Assembly: GCA_020403425.1 (NCBI GenBank)
Contig: JADBXR010000002.1
Location: 744,001 to 808,000, forward strand
Direction of reading: 5' to 3'
Length of the DNA: 64,000 nt
Source of the DNA: Chitinophagaceae bacterium
GTDB taxonomy: Bacteria; Bacteroidota; Bacteroidia; Chitinophagales; Chitinophagaceae
Shown in pieces: positions 36,170-43,953 of the stretch. A program made the position numbers and the translations under genes. Below the pieces are notes generated by a model. It had not been told where the DNA came from, did no database searches, and saw nothing but the letters and a program-made list of their open reading frames with translations. The number at the start of each line of letters is the position of its first letter. The first letter of the stretch is position 1.

Positions 36170-36834
36170 TCTTCCTGTTTTAATACCCTGATATCCGCTA
36201 TCAGGTTGTTCACGTCTTTCAATGAAGTGCCTTTGTATACACCTCTGATACGCCGATGCCTATCGATCAGCAGCAGGTTTTCCGTATGAAGAAAGTCGCT
36301 GCTGCTCTTTTGGGCTCCCATATCCTCATCGGCAAAATAAGCCTTGCGGGCAAGTGTATAGATCGAATCGCGGTCACCGGTCAGCAGCAACCATTTGTTA
36401 CCGATCACACCGTGTGCGGACGCGTATTGCGCTAGCCTGGCTACATTATCTGTTTCTGGCGTGACACTATGCGAGAGTATGCGCAGATCCGGATCTGTGA
36501 GATATGCTTGCTGAACAAGTGCGAGATGATTGGTCAGTCGTTTGCAGATACCCGGACAACTGGTAAAGAAAAAACCGGCCACATATATCTTGTTGTTCAC
36601 AGTTTTTGCTGTTACCGGCTCCCCACTTTGATCAATCAGGTGAAAATCCGGGATAGCATGTATCCCGGCATACGCAGTATCCGTAGACGCTATCCACCGG
36701 GGCGTAAAATCGGCCGTGGTATAAAAGGGCAAAGACTTTTCGTCAGTCGCAGGTTGCACCGGCTGTGAACAGGAAACAATGGCAACGGCAGTAATGAGTA
36801 CACCTAAAAAATGCAGTGCAGATCGCATGATCAT
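36166..36834 (-). CDS. SCO family lipoprotein (SCO1/SenC)
   Basis: 222 residues with a lipoprotein signal (ITAVAIVSCSQP). The thioredoxin-like SCO domain has the copper-binding CPGIC in FFTSCPGICKRL and the distal ligand His in FLHTENLLLIDRHRRIRGVY. SCO proteins deliver copper to the CuA site of cytochrome oxidase or act as thiol reductases in the periplasm. It overlaps the gene before and the gene after by 4 bases (ATGA), so it is translationally coupled within the cluster. Confidence 0.92.
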   Translation of the reverse strand: MIMRSALHFLGVLITAVAIVSCSQPVQPATDEKSLPFYTTADFTPRWIASTDTAYAGIHAIPDFHLIDQSGEPVTAKTVNNKIYVAGFFFTSCPGICKRLTNHLALVQQAYLTDPDLRILSHSVTPETDNVARLAQYASAHGVIGNKWLLLTGDRDSIYTLARKAYFADEDMGAQKSSSDFLHTENLLLIDRHRRIRGVYKGTSLKDVNNLIADIRVLKQEE

Positions 36835-37262
36835 TGTTTTGGCGGTGGCGGTGGTACTGGTTTGCCGGCTGTATGATCTCCCGGCCTTCTCGGACGAAGA
36901 CCTTTTTCGATCGTAGTGTATTGCCGATATTGTGCTTCACTTAATACCTGTTTGATCTTTTCATCACGGACCTTACTGAGTTTCTCTGCCGCTTCCCTGT
37001 TTACCGGTGGAGGTGGTGGCGGCGGGGGAGCTACAGCAGGTTTCCCTTCTTTCACACGCAGTTTTTCCATACCATCAAAGAACTCACTGTAAGCCGCTTC
37101 CAAGGCTGTTTTCTGGGTAGCCGTCAATGTCATCTCTTTACCGATCTTGTCAGTGACCTGTTTCAGCCGCTCTTGTTGGGAGGGTGGTTTAGGTGGTCCG
37201 GGTTGCGCAATGGCAACCATACTCATCAGTAATGCAAACAATGTCAGGATTTTCTTTTTCAT
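36831..37262 (-). CDS. proline-rich exported protein with an LTXXQ (Spy/CpxP-like) segment
   Basis: 143 residues. A signal peptide (MKKKILTLFALLMSMVAIAQ) is followed by a helical part with MTLTATQKTALEAAYSEFF (LTXXQ motif). Then come a run of eight prolines in the middle (about residues 82-89), a second helical segment (AAEKLSKVRDEKIKQVLSEAQYRQY) and a proline-rich tail. The two helices match the hairpin unit of Spy/CpxP-type periplasmic proteins, but split by a polyproline linker. Function: perhaps a chaperone or metal-sensing partner (inference). It is 4 bases overlapped with SCO. Confidence 0.7.
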   Translation of the reverse strand: MKKKILTLFALLMSMVAIAQPGPPKPPSQQERLKQVTDKIGKEMTLTATQKTALEAAYSEFFDGMEKLRVKEGKPAVAPPPPPPPPVNREAAEKLSKVRDEKIKQVLSEAQYRQYTTIEKGLRPRRPGDHTAGKPVPPPPPKQ

Positions 37263-37362
37263 AAGGTTGATTAATAGATGATGAATCGATATATATCCCG
37301 CAACAAACTTTATATCATAGGATCCTGTCTCCGCACTCTCGGTCTCTAAAATTCGTAGGATT

Positions 37363-38124
37363 CTATTGCGTTACAGAGCCTTTGGTTCCATAGAATCCGA
37401 TCCCGTTGATATAAGGTGCATCGGCCGTGATATGATAATGATAGATACCATTGGGATAATCGGCGGTAACACCTGTATGACCATGGTACACATCAAGATC
37501 CGCACTGACCAGGGTCTTGCCGTTTTCTTGTGGACCATACACGGGGAAACCATCCAGCAGGAAGCCGATCAACGCGGTCTTGGTTTTATTCAGTGTGATA
37601 TATAAGGGCTCAACATGATAATGATAGGTGGCAGTCGGATCAGGGTGACCATTGTACTGATCAAAAGAATTGATCTCGTTCGTTAATGGCTGATTAGGAC
37701 CCGCATATTGATTATAGATGGCCACTCCATTAATTGCTACCCCAATCGGGCCAAGCGGGGTGGCTTCGTGTGCCGCGTTCACAGCAGGCGATGCAGGTAT
37801 CTTGAAAGTAAAACTCTTGGTACCGATGCTATTAGGATTTTTAGAGAATGCGGCATTACTGCCATTGTAGGCCTGGTAACGGCTGTCCGAAGAAGCAAAA
37901 TAACAGCTCTTATGATCCGGAACCCCGTCACTTTTGATCGTGATCGTTGTTCCATCGGAAGAGACCGTTACATTGGTGTTGAATTTCTTGAACACTTCCG
38001 GAATGGCAACGGTCGATGTAACGGTAGTTGTAGTAGCTGAGTTGGCGGCCTCCTTCTTACAAGAAAACAAGGGGATCATTATCGCCGCCAGCCCTAACAG
38101 GCCTGCGAACTGTATTCTTTGCAT
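37363..38124 (-). CDS. YHYH-domain lipoprotein
   Basis: 253 residues. Lipobox IPLFSCKKEA is near residue 23. The YHYH domain shows the two name-giving motifs TATYHYHVEPLYI and NGIYHYHITADAPYI, plus LIGFLLDGFPVYGPQENG and VYHGHTG. The many histidines suggest metal binding, but the family has no proven function. It lies in the sigma-factor cluster between the Spy-like gene and the proline-rich gene. Confidence 0.88.
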   Translation of the reverse strand: MQRIQFAGLLGLAAIMIPLFSCKKEAANSATTTTVTSTVAIPEVFKKFNTNVTVSSDGTTITIKSDGVPDHKSCYFASSDSRYQAYNGSNAAFSKNPNSIGTKSFTFKIPASPAVNAAHEATPLGPIGVAINGVAIYNQYAGPNQPLTNEINSFDQYNGHPDPTATYHYHVEPLYITLNKTKTALIGFLLDGFPVYGPQENGKTLVSADLDVYHGHTGVTADYPNGIYHYHITADAPYINGIGFYGTKGSVTQ

Positions 38125-38180
38125 ATTATTTTTTTTGGGTTAGATGTGATTTTTCTGGAAAAACCTTCGCAACGAGATCA

Positions 38181-38756
38181 TTATTTTTGATGGGGAGGCG
38201 GCGGTGGTTCCCGGCCCTCTCTGCCTGGCATTGGCGGACCGGGGTTTTCACCCCTTCCTTGAGGAGGCGGCGACTGTTGATTACCGGGTGGTGGCGCCAT
38301 CATCTGTAATACCTGTCTCAATATGGAATGAAATCTCGCCTTCTGTTCTTCGTTGCACAAAGCCCTGATCTTCTGAAAATGCCGAAATGTAAGCATATCT
38401 GTTTCCGCATCGTACCGAACGGCCTGTTTTGCGGCCTCGGCCAATGCCGAATCGGTCATATCCCCCTGCTGCTGTAACAGGTCAAAAAAAACGTTCTTGG
38501 CATCCCTGTTATGACGACGGATCTCCTCCATCTGCTGCCGGTGCTCGTCGCGCAGTAGCATCAGTTGTTTTTTCTGATCTGTGTTCAGTTGTAATTCTTT
38601 CACAAGGAAATCTATCATACCTGGTTGCCTACCGGCCGGATACCGGGGTTCTCTTACATACATCAACCAAAAAGCAGCAAGGGTGATGAGGTTCAATATC
38701 ACCAGCAGAACGAATGCAACGGATGTCAATTTGTTCCGGTTAAAATAACTTATCAT
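38181..38756 (-). CDS. Spy/CpxP-like membrane-anchored protein (periplasmic heavy-metal sensor type)
   Basis: 191 residues. One N-terminal span (VAFVLLVILNLITLAAFWLMYV, about 12-33) anchors the protein. The periplasmic part has LQLNTDQKKQLMLLRDEHRQQMEEIRRHNRDAKNVFF and a second helix pair ending RALCNEEQKARFHSILRQVLQMM, which is the LTXXQ/CpxP fold. The tail is rich in Pro, Gly and Gln. Such proteins sense or buffer metals and envelope stress in CnrX and ZraP-like systems. It overlaps the anti-sigma gene by 4 bases and may be its partner in sensing. Confidence 0.82.
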   Translation of the reverse strand: MISYFNRNKLTSVAFVLLVILNLITLAAFWLMYVREPRYPAGRQPGMIDFLVKELQLNTDQKKQLMLLRDEHRQQMEEIRRHNRDAKNVFFDLLQQQGDMTDSALAEAAKQAVRYDAETDMLTFRHFQKIRALCNEEQKARFHSILRQVLQMMAPPPGNQQSPPPQGRGENPGPPMPGREGREPPPPPHQK

Positions 38757-39091
38757 CGGTTTACTTTTTCATTGTAGATAGATGTCGTTCCCAACGCATA
38801 TTCTTCCGCAAAGTTTTGCAGGCCCGTGTTGGTTGTAACGCTGGCAGATTGCTTTGTACGCATTAGCGAACGAATGATGGTAATATTCAGCACCAGCAGT
38901 AACGACAAGCAGGCCAATGACACTGCCGGCCTAGTAAGGAACGACCAGGAAAAGCTTGGAGCCCGCCTTACTTTATTCAGGCGCCCCTCCAATCGTGTAT
39001 AGAAAAAATCAGGCATTTCTGCACGACGGATACCATTGATACTATCCAGGGTACGTTCTACTTCTTCTGCGTCAGGTTTATCAGTATACAT
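38753..39091 (-). CDS. putative anti-sigma factor, single-span
   Basis: 112 residues with no database family I can name. One membrane span lies at about 53-72 (AVSLACLSLLLVLNITIIRSL). The N-terminal 50 residues are cytosolic and contain EVERTLDSINGIRRAEMPDFFYTRLEGRL, the short helix seen in small Bacteroidota anti-sigma factors. There is no HxxxCxxC zinc motif. It is called anti-sigma because it follows the ECF sigma gene by 6 bases and overlaps the Spy-like gene by 4. Confidence 0.7.
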   Translation of the reverse strand: MYTDKPDAEEVERTLDSINGIRRAEMPDFFYTRLEGRLNKVRRAPSFSWSFLTRPAVSLACLSLLLVLNITIIRSLMRTKQSASVTTNTGLQNFAEEYALGTTSIYNEKVNR

Positions 39092-39097
39092 ATACGT

Positions 39098-39667
39098 TCA
39101 TTTATCGATAGAATAATAGTGTATCAATTTCTGCCGGAGTTTTTCTTTGGCGCGGTGCATCAGGGCTTCCACCGCCTTGGTGGTGATGTTCATCACGGCG
39201 GCTGTTTCCTCATAACTCAGATTTTGTGCCTTGATCAGCGTAAATGCGATCCGTTGGTTCTCGGGCAGCTGTCGAAGGGCTTTGAAAAGAACTGCAGCAC
39301 GCTCCTTGTTATCAAGAGCCACACCAGGATGATGGAAATGCACCAGCATCTCTTCCTTATCGCCCAAGCCCATCCATGAGCGGAGATCAGCCATTCTTTT
39401 TCGGCTTTTCTTTTTCCGCTCTGCATCCAGGGCCTTGGTAATAGCCACCCGGTATATCCAGGTGGAGAGTTTTGCCTCACCACGGAAATCTTTTATCGAC
39501 TGGTATATCTGAATGAATACCTCCTGCGACAGATCCTCCGCTTCCTGCCAGTCCTGTACAATGCTGAGCACCGTATTGAATACCATGTGCTGGCGGCTCT
39601 CAACCAGTTCCTTAAATGCCAACTGGTCGCCATTTTGCAGTGATCGGATAAGTGCCTGTTCGTTCAA
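39098..39667 (-). CDS. ECF-type RNA polymerase sigma factor
   Basis: 189 residues. Sigma-2 region: FKELVESRQHMVFNTVLSIVQDWQEAEDLSQEVFIQIYQS and the -10 recognition segment STWIYRVAITKALDA. Sigma-4 region: ALRQLPENQRIAFTLIKAQNLSYEETAAVMNITTKAVEALMHRAKEKLRQKL. The best start is a TTG at 39665-39667; no in-frame ATG exists nearby. It heads the minus-strand cluster down to 35555. By family rule it is held by the adjacent membrane protein and freed by an envelope signal. Confidence 0.93.
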   Translation of the reverse strand: MNEQALIRSLQNGDQLAFKELVESRQHMVFNTVLSIVQDWQEAEDLSQEVFIQIYQSIKDFRGEAKLSTWIYRVAITKALDAERKKKSRKRMADLRSWMGLGDKEEMLVHFHHPGVALDNKERAAVLFKALRQLPENQRIAFTLIKAQNLSYEETAAVMNITTKAVEALMHRAKEKLRQKLIHYYSIDK

Positions 39668-39844
39668 ATAATACCGTATTAATGAATTAGACGTAACAAC
39701 CTACAAAAACCTTCGCCCAAAATCAGAAAAAACTATCGTATTTTGACTTTGAACGGGATCGCTGTCTTCCGGATCCTAAATCACCAGAATCATAAAAATC
39801 ACCTGCCGGGCTGCACTGTGTAGGCTCTGGGTATCAAGAAGGAT

Positions 39845-41239
39845 ATGAACTTACGACTTGGCTTGGTCTATATTGGGGTATTGCTTTTCACATCGGCAGG
39901 CCTATTCGCACAGGGTTACCAGGCGCTGCACGGCTCGGCCTATGCAGGTAGTACGGCCATTTTTAACAATCCCGCCGCCTCGGTCAACACTGCTTTCAAA
40001 TGGGACCTGACACTGTTCTCTGTTCAGGCAAAAATGAGCACCAACAGTGCTTTTATCCGCAACAATCAGGGAACCCGCGAACTGAGTCTACTGGAGGGGC
40101 GCAGCAGTAAATTCTTTCATACCAATGCAGACCTCAGCCTTTTCAACCTGCTGTACAAACCGGACAACAACAAAGCATTCAACGCAGGCATCAGGGCCAG
40201 GACCTATGCCCACTCCAAAATGATGCCTTTCAGTTATTCTGACACCATCAATAGCCTGCACAGTTTCCTGGTGGCCAATAATACCCTGCCCTTTGTGCAG
40301 GGATTCGTAACCCAAAGCGGATGGCTGGAAGCTGACCTGAACTACTCTCAGGTGTTACATGAAGACAGCCGCTCCCGCCTAACCGCCGGCATCACTTTCC
40401 AGATCATGAAGGGCTTATCAGGTGCTTTTGCGAAACTGAACAAAGTGAGTTATTTCGAATCCAAGAATGGAACAGATACTGTTTACTCCTTAACAGATGG
40501 AAGTGGCTCAATGGGCTATTCGGCCAATTATGACGAGAGCACCTTCAAGGATTTTCTGAAGAAATCGCATAGCGGGATGGGATTGAGCATGGGCATAGAA
40601 TACCTGACCTATAACAGCGAGACTACTGCCGGCACAGGTAACAATGTGCTGAATTACGACTGGAAGATCGGCCTGAGCCTGATGGACCTGGGTGCCAACC
40701 GTTTTACACCGGGAACGTCTTCCGTACAATTGTTCGGTCCTAATTTTGCCATTACAGATGTTAGCATCGACAGAAAACTCTCGGGTGCCCAGACCCTGCA
40801 GGCTTTCAAAGATTCACTGCGCACCATCTTTACGAACAGTGCCGATATCACGGAAAGTTTTACCATTGCCAACCCCACCCGACTTATCCTGAACATTGAC
40901 CGGAACCTGGGCAATCATTTTTATATCAACGGGGAGTTGAACATGAATTTCTTTTCGAGTGCCAGTTATACCAAATTACGTACCCGTGAGCTGAACCTGC
41001 TCACCATTACCCCCCGTTGGGAAACCCTGAACCTGGGTGCCTATTTACCCGTTCAATATAATACACAGGGGCAACTGTGGGTTGGCATGGCCATTAAGGC
41101 AGGGCCATTGGTAGTGGGACTTCATAACCTGGGCCTACTGAAGAAGAACCCTATGCTGAATGGTGGTGGCTACCTGATGTTATCGATACATCCTTTCAGC
41201 AAAAAAAAGCTGAAAGATTACCTGGACTGTATGGAATAA
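39845..41239 (+). CDS. DUF5723 family outer-membrane-type protein
   Basis: 464 residues. A signal peptide (MNLRLGLVYIGVLLFTSAGLFAQG) is followed by repeated amphipathic beta strands, as in the DUF5723 beta-barrel-like family of Bacteroidota: YAGSTAIFNNPAASVNTAFKWDLTLFSVQAKMSTN, GLSMGIEYLTYNSE, NYDWKIGLSLMDLGANRF, and the closing HNLGLLKKNPMLNGGGYLMLSIHPF. The likely location is the outer membrane or its inner leaflet. Function is unknown. It diverges from the ECF sigma gene. Confidence 0.85.
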   Translation: MNLRLGLVYIGVLLFTSAGLFAQGYQALHGSAYAGSTAIFNNPAASVNTAFKWDLTLFSVQAKMSTNSAFIRNNQGTRELSLLEGRSSKFFHTNADLSLFNLLYKPDNNKAFNAGIRARTYAHSKMMPFSYSDTINSLHSFLVANNTLPFVQGFVTQSGWLEADLNYSQVLHEDSRSRLTAGITFQIMKGLSGAFAKLNKVSYFESKNGTDTVYSLTDGSGSMGYSANYDESTFKDFLKKSHSGMGLSMGIEYLTYNSETTAGTGNNVLNYDWKIGLSLMDLGANRFTPGTSSVQLFGPNFAITDVSIDRKLSGAQTLQAFKDSLRTIFTNSADITESFTIANPTRLILNIDRNLGNHFYINGELNMNFFSSASYTKLRTRELNLLTITPRWETLNLGAYLPVQYNTQGQLWVGMAIKAGPLVVGLHNLGLLKKNPMLNGGGYLMLSIHPFSKKKLKDYLDCME

Positions 41240-41354
41240 CACAGAACAGATACGTCCTAACATAGAATATCTCCGTATCTCCAGGTCAACAGGGTCAACA
41301 CGGAAATACAGAGATAAGTAAGGACTGTTTAGTCCGTTCAGGAATCAAAAAAGA

Positions 41355-41561
41355 TTATTCGGCAGACTGGATATTAGACGCCTGTTTTCCTTTTTTACCA
41401 TCTGTTATTTCAAATGATACTTTTTGTCCTTCCTTTAGTGTTTTGAATCCACCCATATTGATGGCAGAGAAGTGGGCAAACAGATCTTCACCACCATCAT
41501 CCGGTGTGATGAATCCGAAACCTTTTGAATCATTGAACCATTTTACAACTCCTGTTGGCAT
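41355..41561 (-). CDS. cold shock protein (CspA family)
   Basis: 68 residues. One cold-shock domain with RNP1 KGFGFITP and RNP2 DLFAHFSAI, starting [17 protein letters not shown]. It binds single-stranded RNA and DNA and acts as an RNA chaperone. The leader is at most about 135 bases, bounded by the terminator of the TIM-barrel gene; it contains an AGGCCT / AGGCCT palindrome at 41638-41653. Promoter elements were not clear. Confidence 0.97.
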   Translation of the reverse strand: MPTGVVKWFNDSKGFGFITPDDGGEDLFAHFSAINMGGFKTLKEGQKVSFEITDGKKGKQASNIQSAE

Positions 41562-41696
41562 AATATTAAAATTTAATCCTTAAATGTAAGGAATTTCAGG
41601 TGTATTGTATCATTTAGGGGCTGAAATACGCTCAAAGAGGCCTTTTTAGGCCTATTTCCACCGGTTTACGCCGGATTGAACTGCCTGCTGGCCGTC

Positions 41697-41727
41697 AAAA
41701 AAATAGCCCGCAAAACCTGCGGGCTAT
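41697..41727 (-). terminator. terminator of the TIM-barrel isomerase gene
   Basis: On the minus strand, a 10-bp stem AATAGCCCGC / GCGGGCTATT with a 7-base loop is followed by six T. Confidence 0.9.
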
Positions 41728-41756
41728 TAACAACTATACATGAGAAAGAGAACGCG

Positions 41757-42599
41757 CTATTTTTCGGCGGCCATCACACCTTTGAAATACCCGATAGATT
41801 CGGCAATGCCAGCCAGCGGATCGGCCATGTCTTTTTCAAACTCAATACTGCATACTCCTTTGTAACCGATCTTATTCAGTGATTTCACCAGGGCCGGGAA
41901 ATCGATCACTCCCCTACCGATCTCGATGGCTTTACCATCTTTGGCAGCGATGCTCACATCCTTGATATGCAAGTCGAACAGGCGATCCTTATATTCTTTA
42001 ACAGCTTTGTCAACAGCGGTTCCGGCACGAACGGCATGGCCGATATCTATACACAGCCCCATTCTTGGGTCACGCTGTTTGATACGTTCATATACATCTC
42101 CCGGACCAGGATACAATGCATCTTCAGGTCCATGGTTATGGATGGCCAGTTTGATGTCATATTCCTTCACTTTCTGTTCGGCATAGTCCAGCAGGTCGTA
42201 ATTCGGTACCCCAACGATCATTGGCACACCACATTTTTTTGCATAGTCAAAAGCCTGGTCTACCGCTTCTTTTGTCTTCATGTAGATCACCCCTACTGTA
42301 TACACTTGTATATTGGCCGCCTTGTATTTGGCTAGCACGGCATCAATGGCCTCCTGGCTACTGTTCAGCGGCAGGTGTATGTCTTTTACGGACAGATAAT
42401 GGACGCCAAGTCGTTGCATCATAGCAATGGATCTATCAATGTCGAACTTGGCAAATGTATATCCCGCAATACCTACGGGCAAAGGAGCCTTCCCATCGGC
42501 CAGATAGTTTCTGGGCGTAGCTCCGGTCAACAATCCTAGCGACACAACAGCAACTGCTGATATGACTGCTCTCTGTAACATTTTTCTGATTACTGACAT
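41757..42599 (-). CDS. exported sugar phosphate isomerase/epimerase-like TIM barrel
   Basis: 280 residues from the ATG at 42597-42599 (MSVIRKMLQRAVISAVAVVSLG), which gives a signal peptide; the frame is open to 42632. The AP endonuclease 2 / xylose isomerase-like barrel shows YLSVKDIHLPLN, LAIHNHGPEDALYPGP, GLCIDIGHAVRAG, DLHIKDVSI and GVCSIEFEKDM, the metal-binding acids and histidines of the fold. Exported members often sit with Gfo/Idh oxidoreductases and sulfatases in sugar catabolic loci, as here. The substrate is unknown. It is divergent from the oxidoreductase gene. Confidence 0.87.
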   Translation of the reverse strand: MSVIRKMLQRAVISAVAVVSLGLLTGATPRNYLADGKAPLPVGIAGYTFAKFDIDRSIAMMQRLGVHYLSVKDIHLPLNSSQEAIDAVLAKYKAANIQVYTVGVIYMKTKEAVDQAFDYAKKCGVPMIVGVPNYDLLDYAEQKVKEYDIKLAIHNHGPEDALYPGPGDVYERIKQRDPRMGLCIDIGHAVRAGTAVDKAVKEYKDRLFDLHIKDVSIAAKDGKAIEIGRGVIDFPALVKSLNKIGYKGVCSIEFEKDMADPLAGIAESIGYFKGVMAAEK

Positions 42600-42761
42600 A
42601 CTATCATTTTTTATTGAGAAGTGATGGTCCATGGGTGATGAGGAACCTGTCGTTTTCCGATCTCCAAATCATCTTTCTGGTTCAGGAGGTAACACCCTGC
42701 ACGAATTTACATTTATGAAAGCATATAGTCTTTCGCATAGGAAAAATAAAGACGCATATAA

Positions 42762-42791
42762 TTGTCTGCTCAGCTCAAATCAATAACTTTA
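42762..42791 (+). promoter_or_regulatory. promoter for the Gfo/Idh/MocA oxidoreductase
   Basis: TTG (42762-42764), 19 bases, TAACTTTA (42784-42791). The box lies inside an upstream extension of the open frame that begins with that same TTG. This supports the ATG at 42816 as the true start. Confidence 0.65.
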
Positions 42792-42815
42792 ACCGTATTC
42801 TCTCTTTTTATTGAT

Positions 42816-43835
42816 ATGCACCCACTCACTGAAACAAATACCGGACTCCGCTGGGGGATCATTGGTTGCGGCAACGTTACCGAGAAGAAAAGCGGACCAG
42901 CCTTTAATAAGGTACCGGACTCATCCCTACTGGCTGTGATGCGCCGAAACGGCGACAAAGCAAAGGACTATGCCATGCGACACAGTGTTCCCAAATGGTA
43001 TGATGATGCCTCAGCGCTGATCAACGATCCTGACATCAACGCCATTTATGTGGCCACACCGCCTGATTCGCACGAGGACTATGCGCTGGCAGCCATACAG
43101 GCAGGCAAACCAGTGTACGTGGAGAAACCAATGGCCGTAACGACTGCTTCCTGTTTGCGCATGCAGGATGCAGCGCATGAACACAATGGCAAACTCACGA
43201 TCGCGCATTACCGCAGAGGCTTGCCCATGTTCCGAAAGATACGATCTCTCCTGGCCGAAAAACTGATCGGCGACATCAGGACCGTACGCATCAGCATGTT
43301 GCAGCAACACAGGACCGATATCGTGGCCAACACCGAGATCAACTGGCGTGTAGATCCTTCCATTGCCGGTGCTGGCTATTTCTATGATCTGGCACCACAC
43401 CAGCTTGACCTGGTAGTACACTTCTTTGGCAACCCTGTTGAGGCATTTGGCATAGGTGTGAACCAGGCGGGTTTTTATAAAGCAGAGGATGCGGTAAGCG
43501 GCATCATGCATTTACCCAATCAGGTTCTTTTCACCGGACAATGGGCCTATACGACTGCACCTGGTACAGAAGAGGATCTGTTTGAGATCATTGGATCCAA
43601 AGGCAGGATCCGTTTCCCTGTATTTGGTCATACGGTGTCTGTACTCACAGACAAACAGGAAAATATCCTGTCCTTTGAACCGCCGGCCCATATTCAGCAA
43701 CCGATGATAGGAGACGTGGTACAGTATTTCCTGGGTAAAGGCCCCAACCCCTGCTCTGCTGCAGATGCCTTGGTATCAATGCGGGTCATGGAATGTTTCG
43801 CCTACGGTAAAAAACTTTCAGACCTGTTACGTTAG
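42816..43835 (+). CDS. Gfo/Idh/MocA family oxidoreductase
   Basis: 339 residues from the ATG at 42816. The N-terminal Rossmann motif GLRWGIIGCGNVTEKKSGPAF is followed by IYVATPPDSHEDYALAAIQAGKPVYVEKPMAVTTASC, with the diagnostic EKP lysine that acts in NAD(P)-dependent sugar oxidation. The C-terminal half (GAGYFYDLAPHQLDLVVHFFG) has the catalytic D..H region of the family. It probably oxidises a sugar or polyol released by the neighbouring glycan genes (inference). Confidence 0.93.
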   Translation: MHPLTETNTGLRWGIIGCGNVTEKKSGPAFNKVPDSSLLAVMRRNGDKAKDYAMRHSVPKWYDDASALINDPDINAIYVATPPDSHEDYALAAIQAGKPVYVEKPMAVTTASCLRMQDAAHEHNGKLTIAHYRRGLPMFRKIRSLLAEKLIGDIRTVRISMLQQHRTDIVANTEINWRVDPSIAGAGYFYDLAPHQLDLVVHFFGNPVEAFGIGVNQAGFYKAEDAVSGIMHLPNQVLFTGQWAYTTAPGTEEDLFEIIGSKGRIRFPVFGHTVSVLTDKQENILSFEPPAHIQQPMIGDVVQYFLGKGPNPCSAADALVSMRVMECFAYGKKLSDLLR

Positions 43836-43953
43836 AACGGGTATATGAGTGCTATACCCACAAGAAAATGGATATGCAGTTCGTACACCAGTTCCGATAC
43901 AACAACTATGACGCCAGCGAACGCTGGTCGTGACAGATAGTAAAAAACAATGT

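Noticed and set aside
37010..37030. GGTGGAGGTGGTGG-type repeat as a microsatellite
   Set aside because: It encodes the polyproline linker of the 36831-37262 protein and keeps frame, so it is coding.
42762..42815. TTG start for the Gfo/Idh/MocA oxidoreductase
   Set aside because: That TTG fits the -33 element of a promoter with a 19-base spacer; the ATG at 42816 gives the normal N terminus.
43870..43933. 21-codon frame (MDMQFVHQFRYNNYDASERW) before the fusion gene, with a CCAGCG/CGCTGG palindrome
   Set aside because: It could be a remnant of a protein end, but it is too short to assign and no matching gene is nearby.
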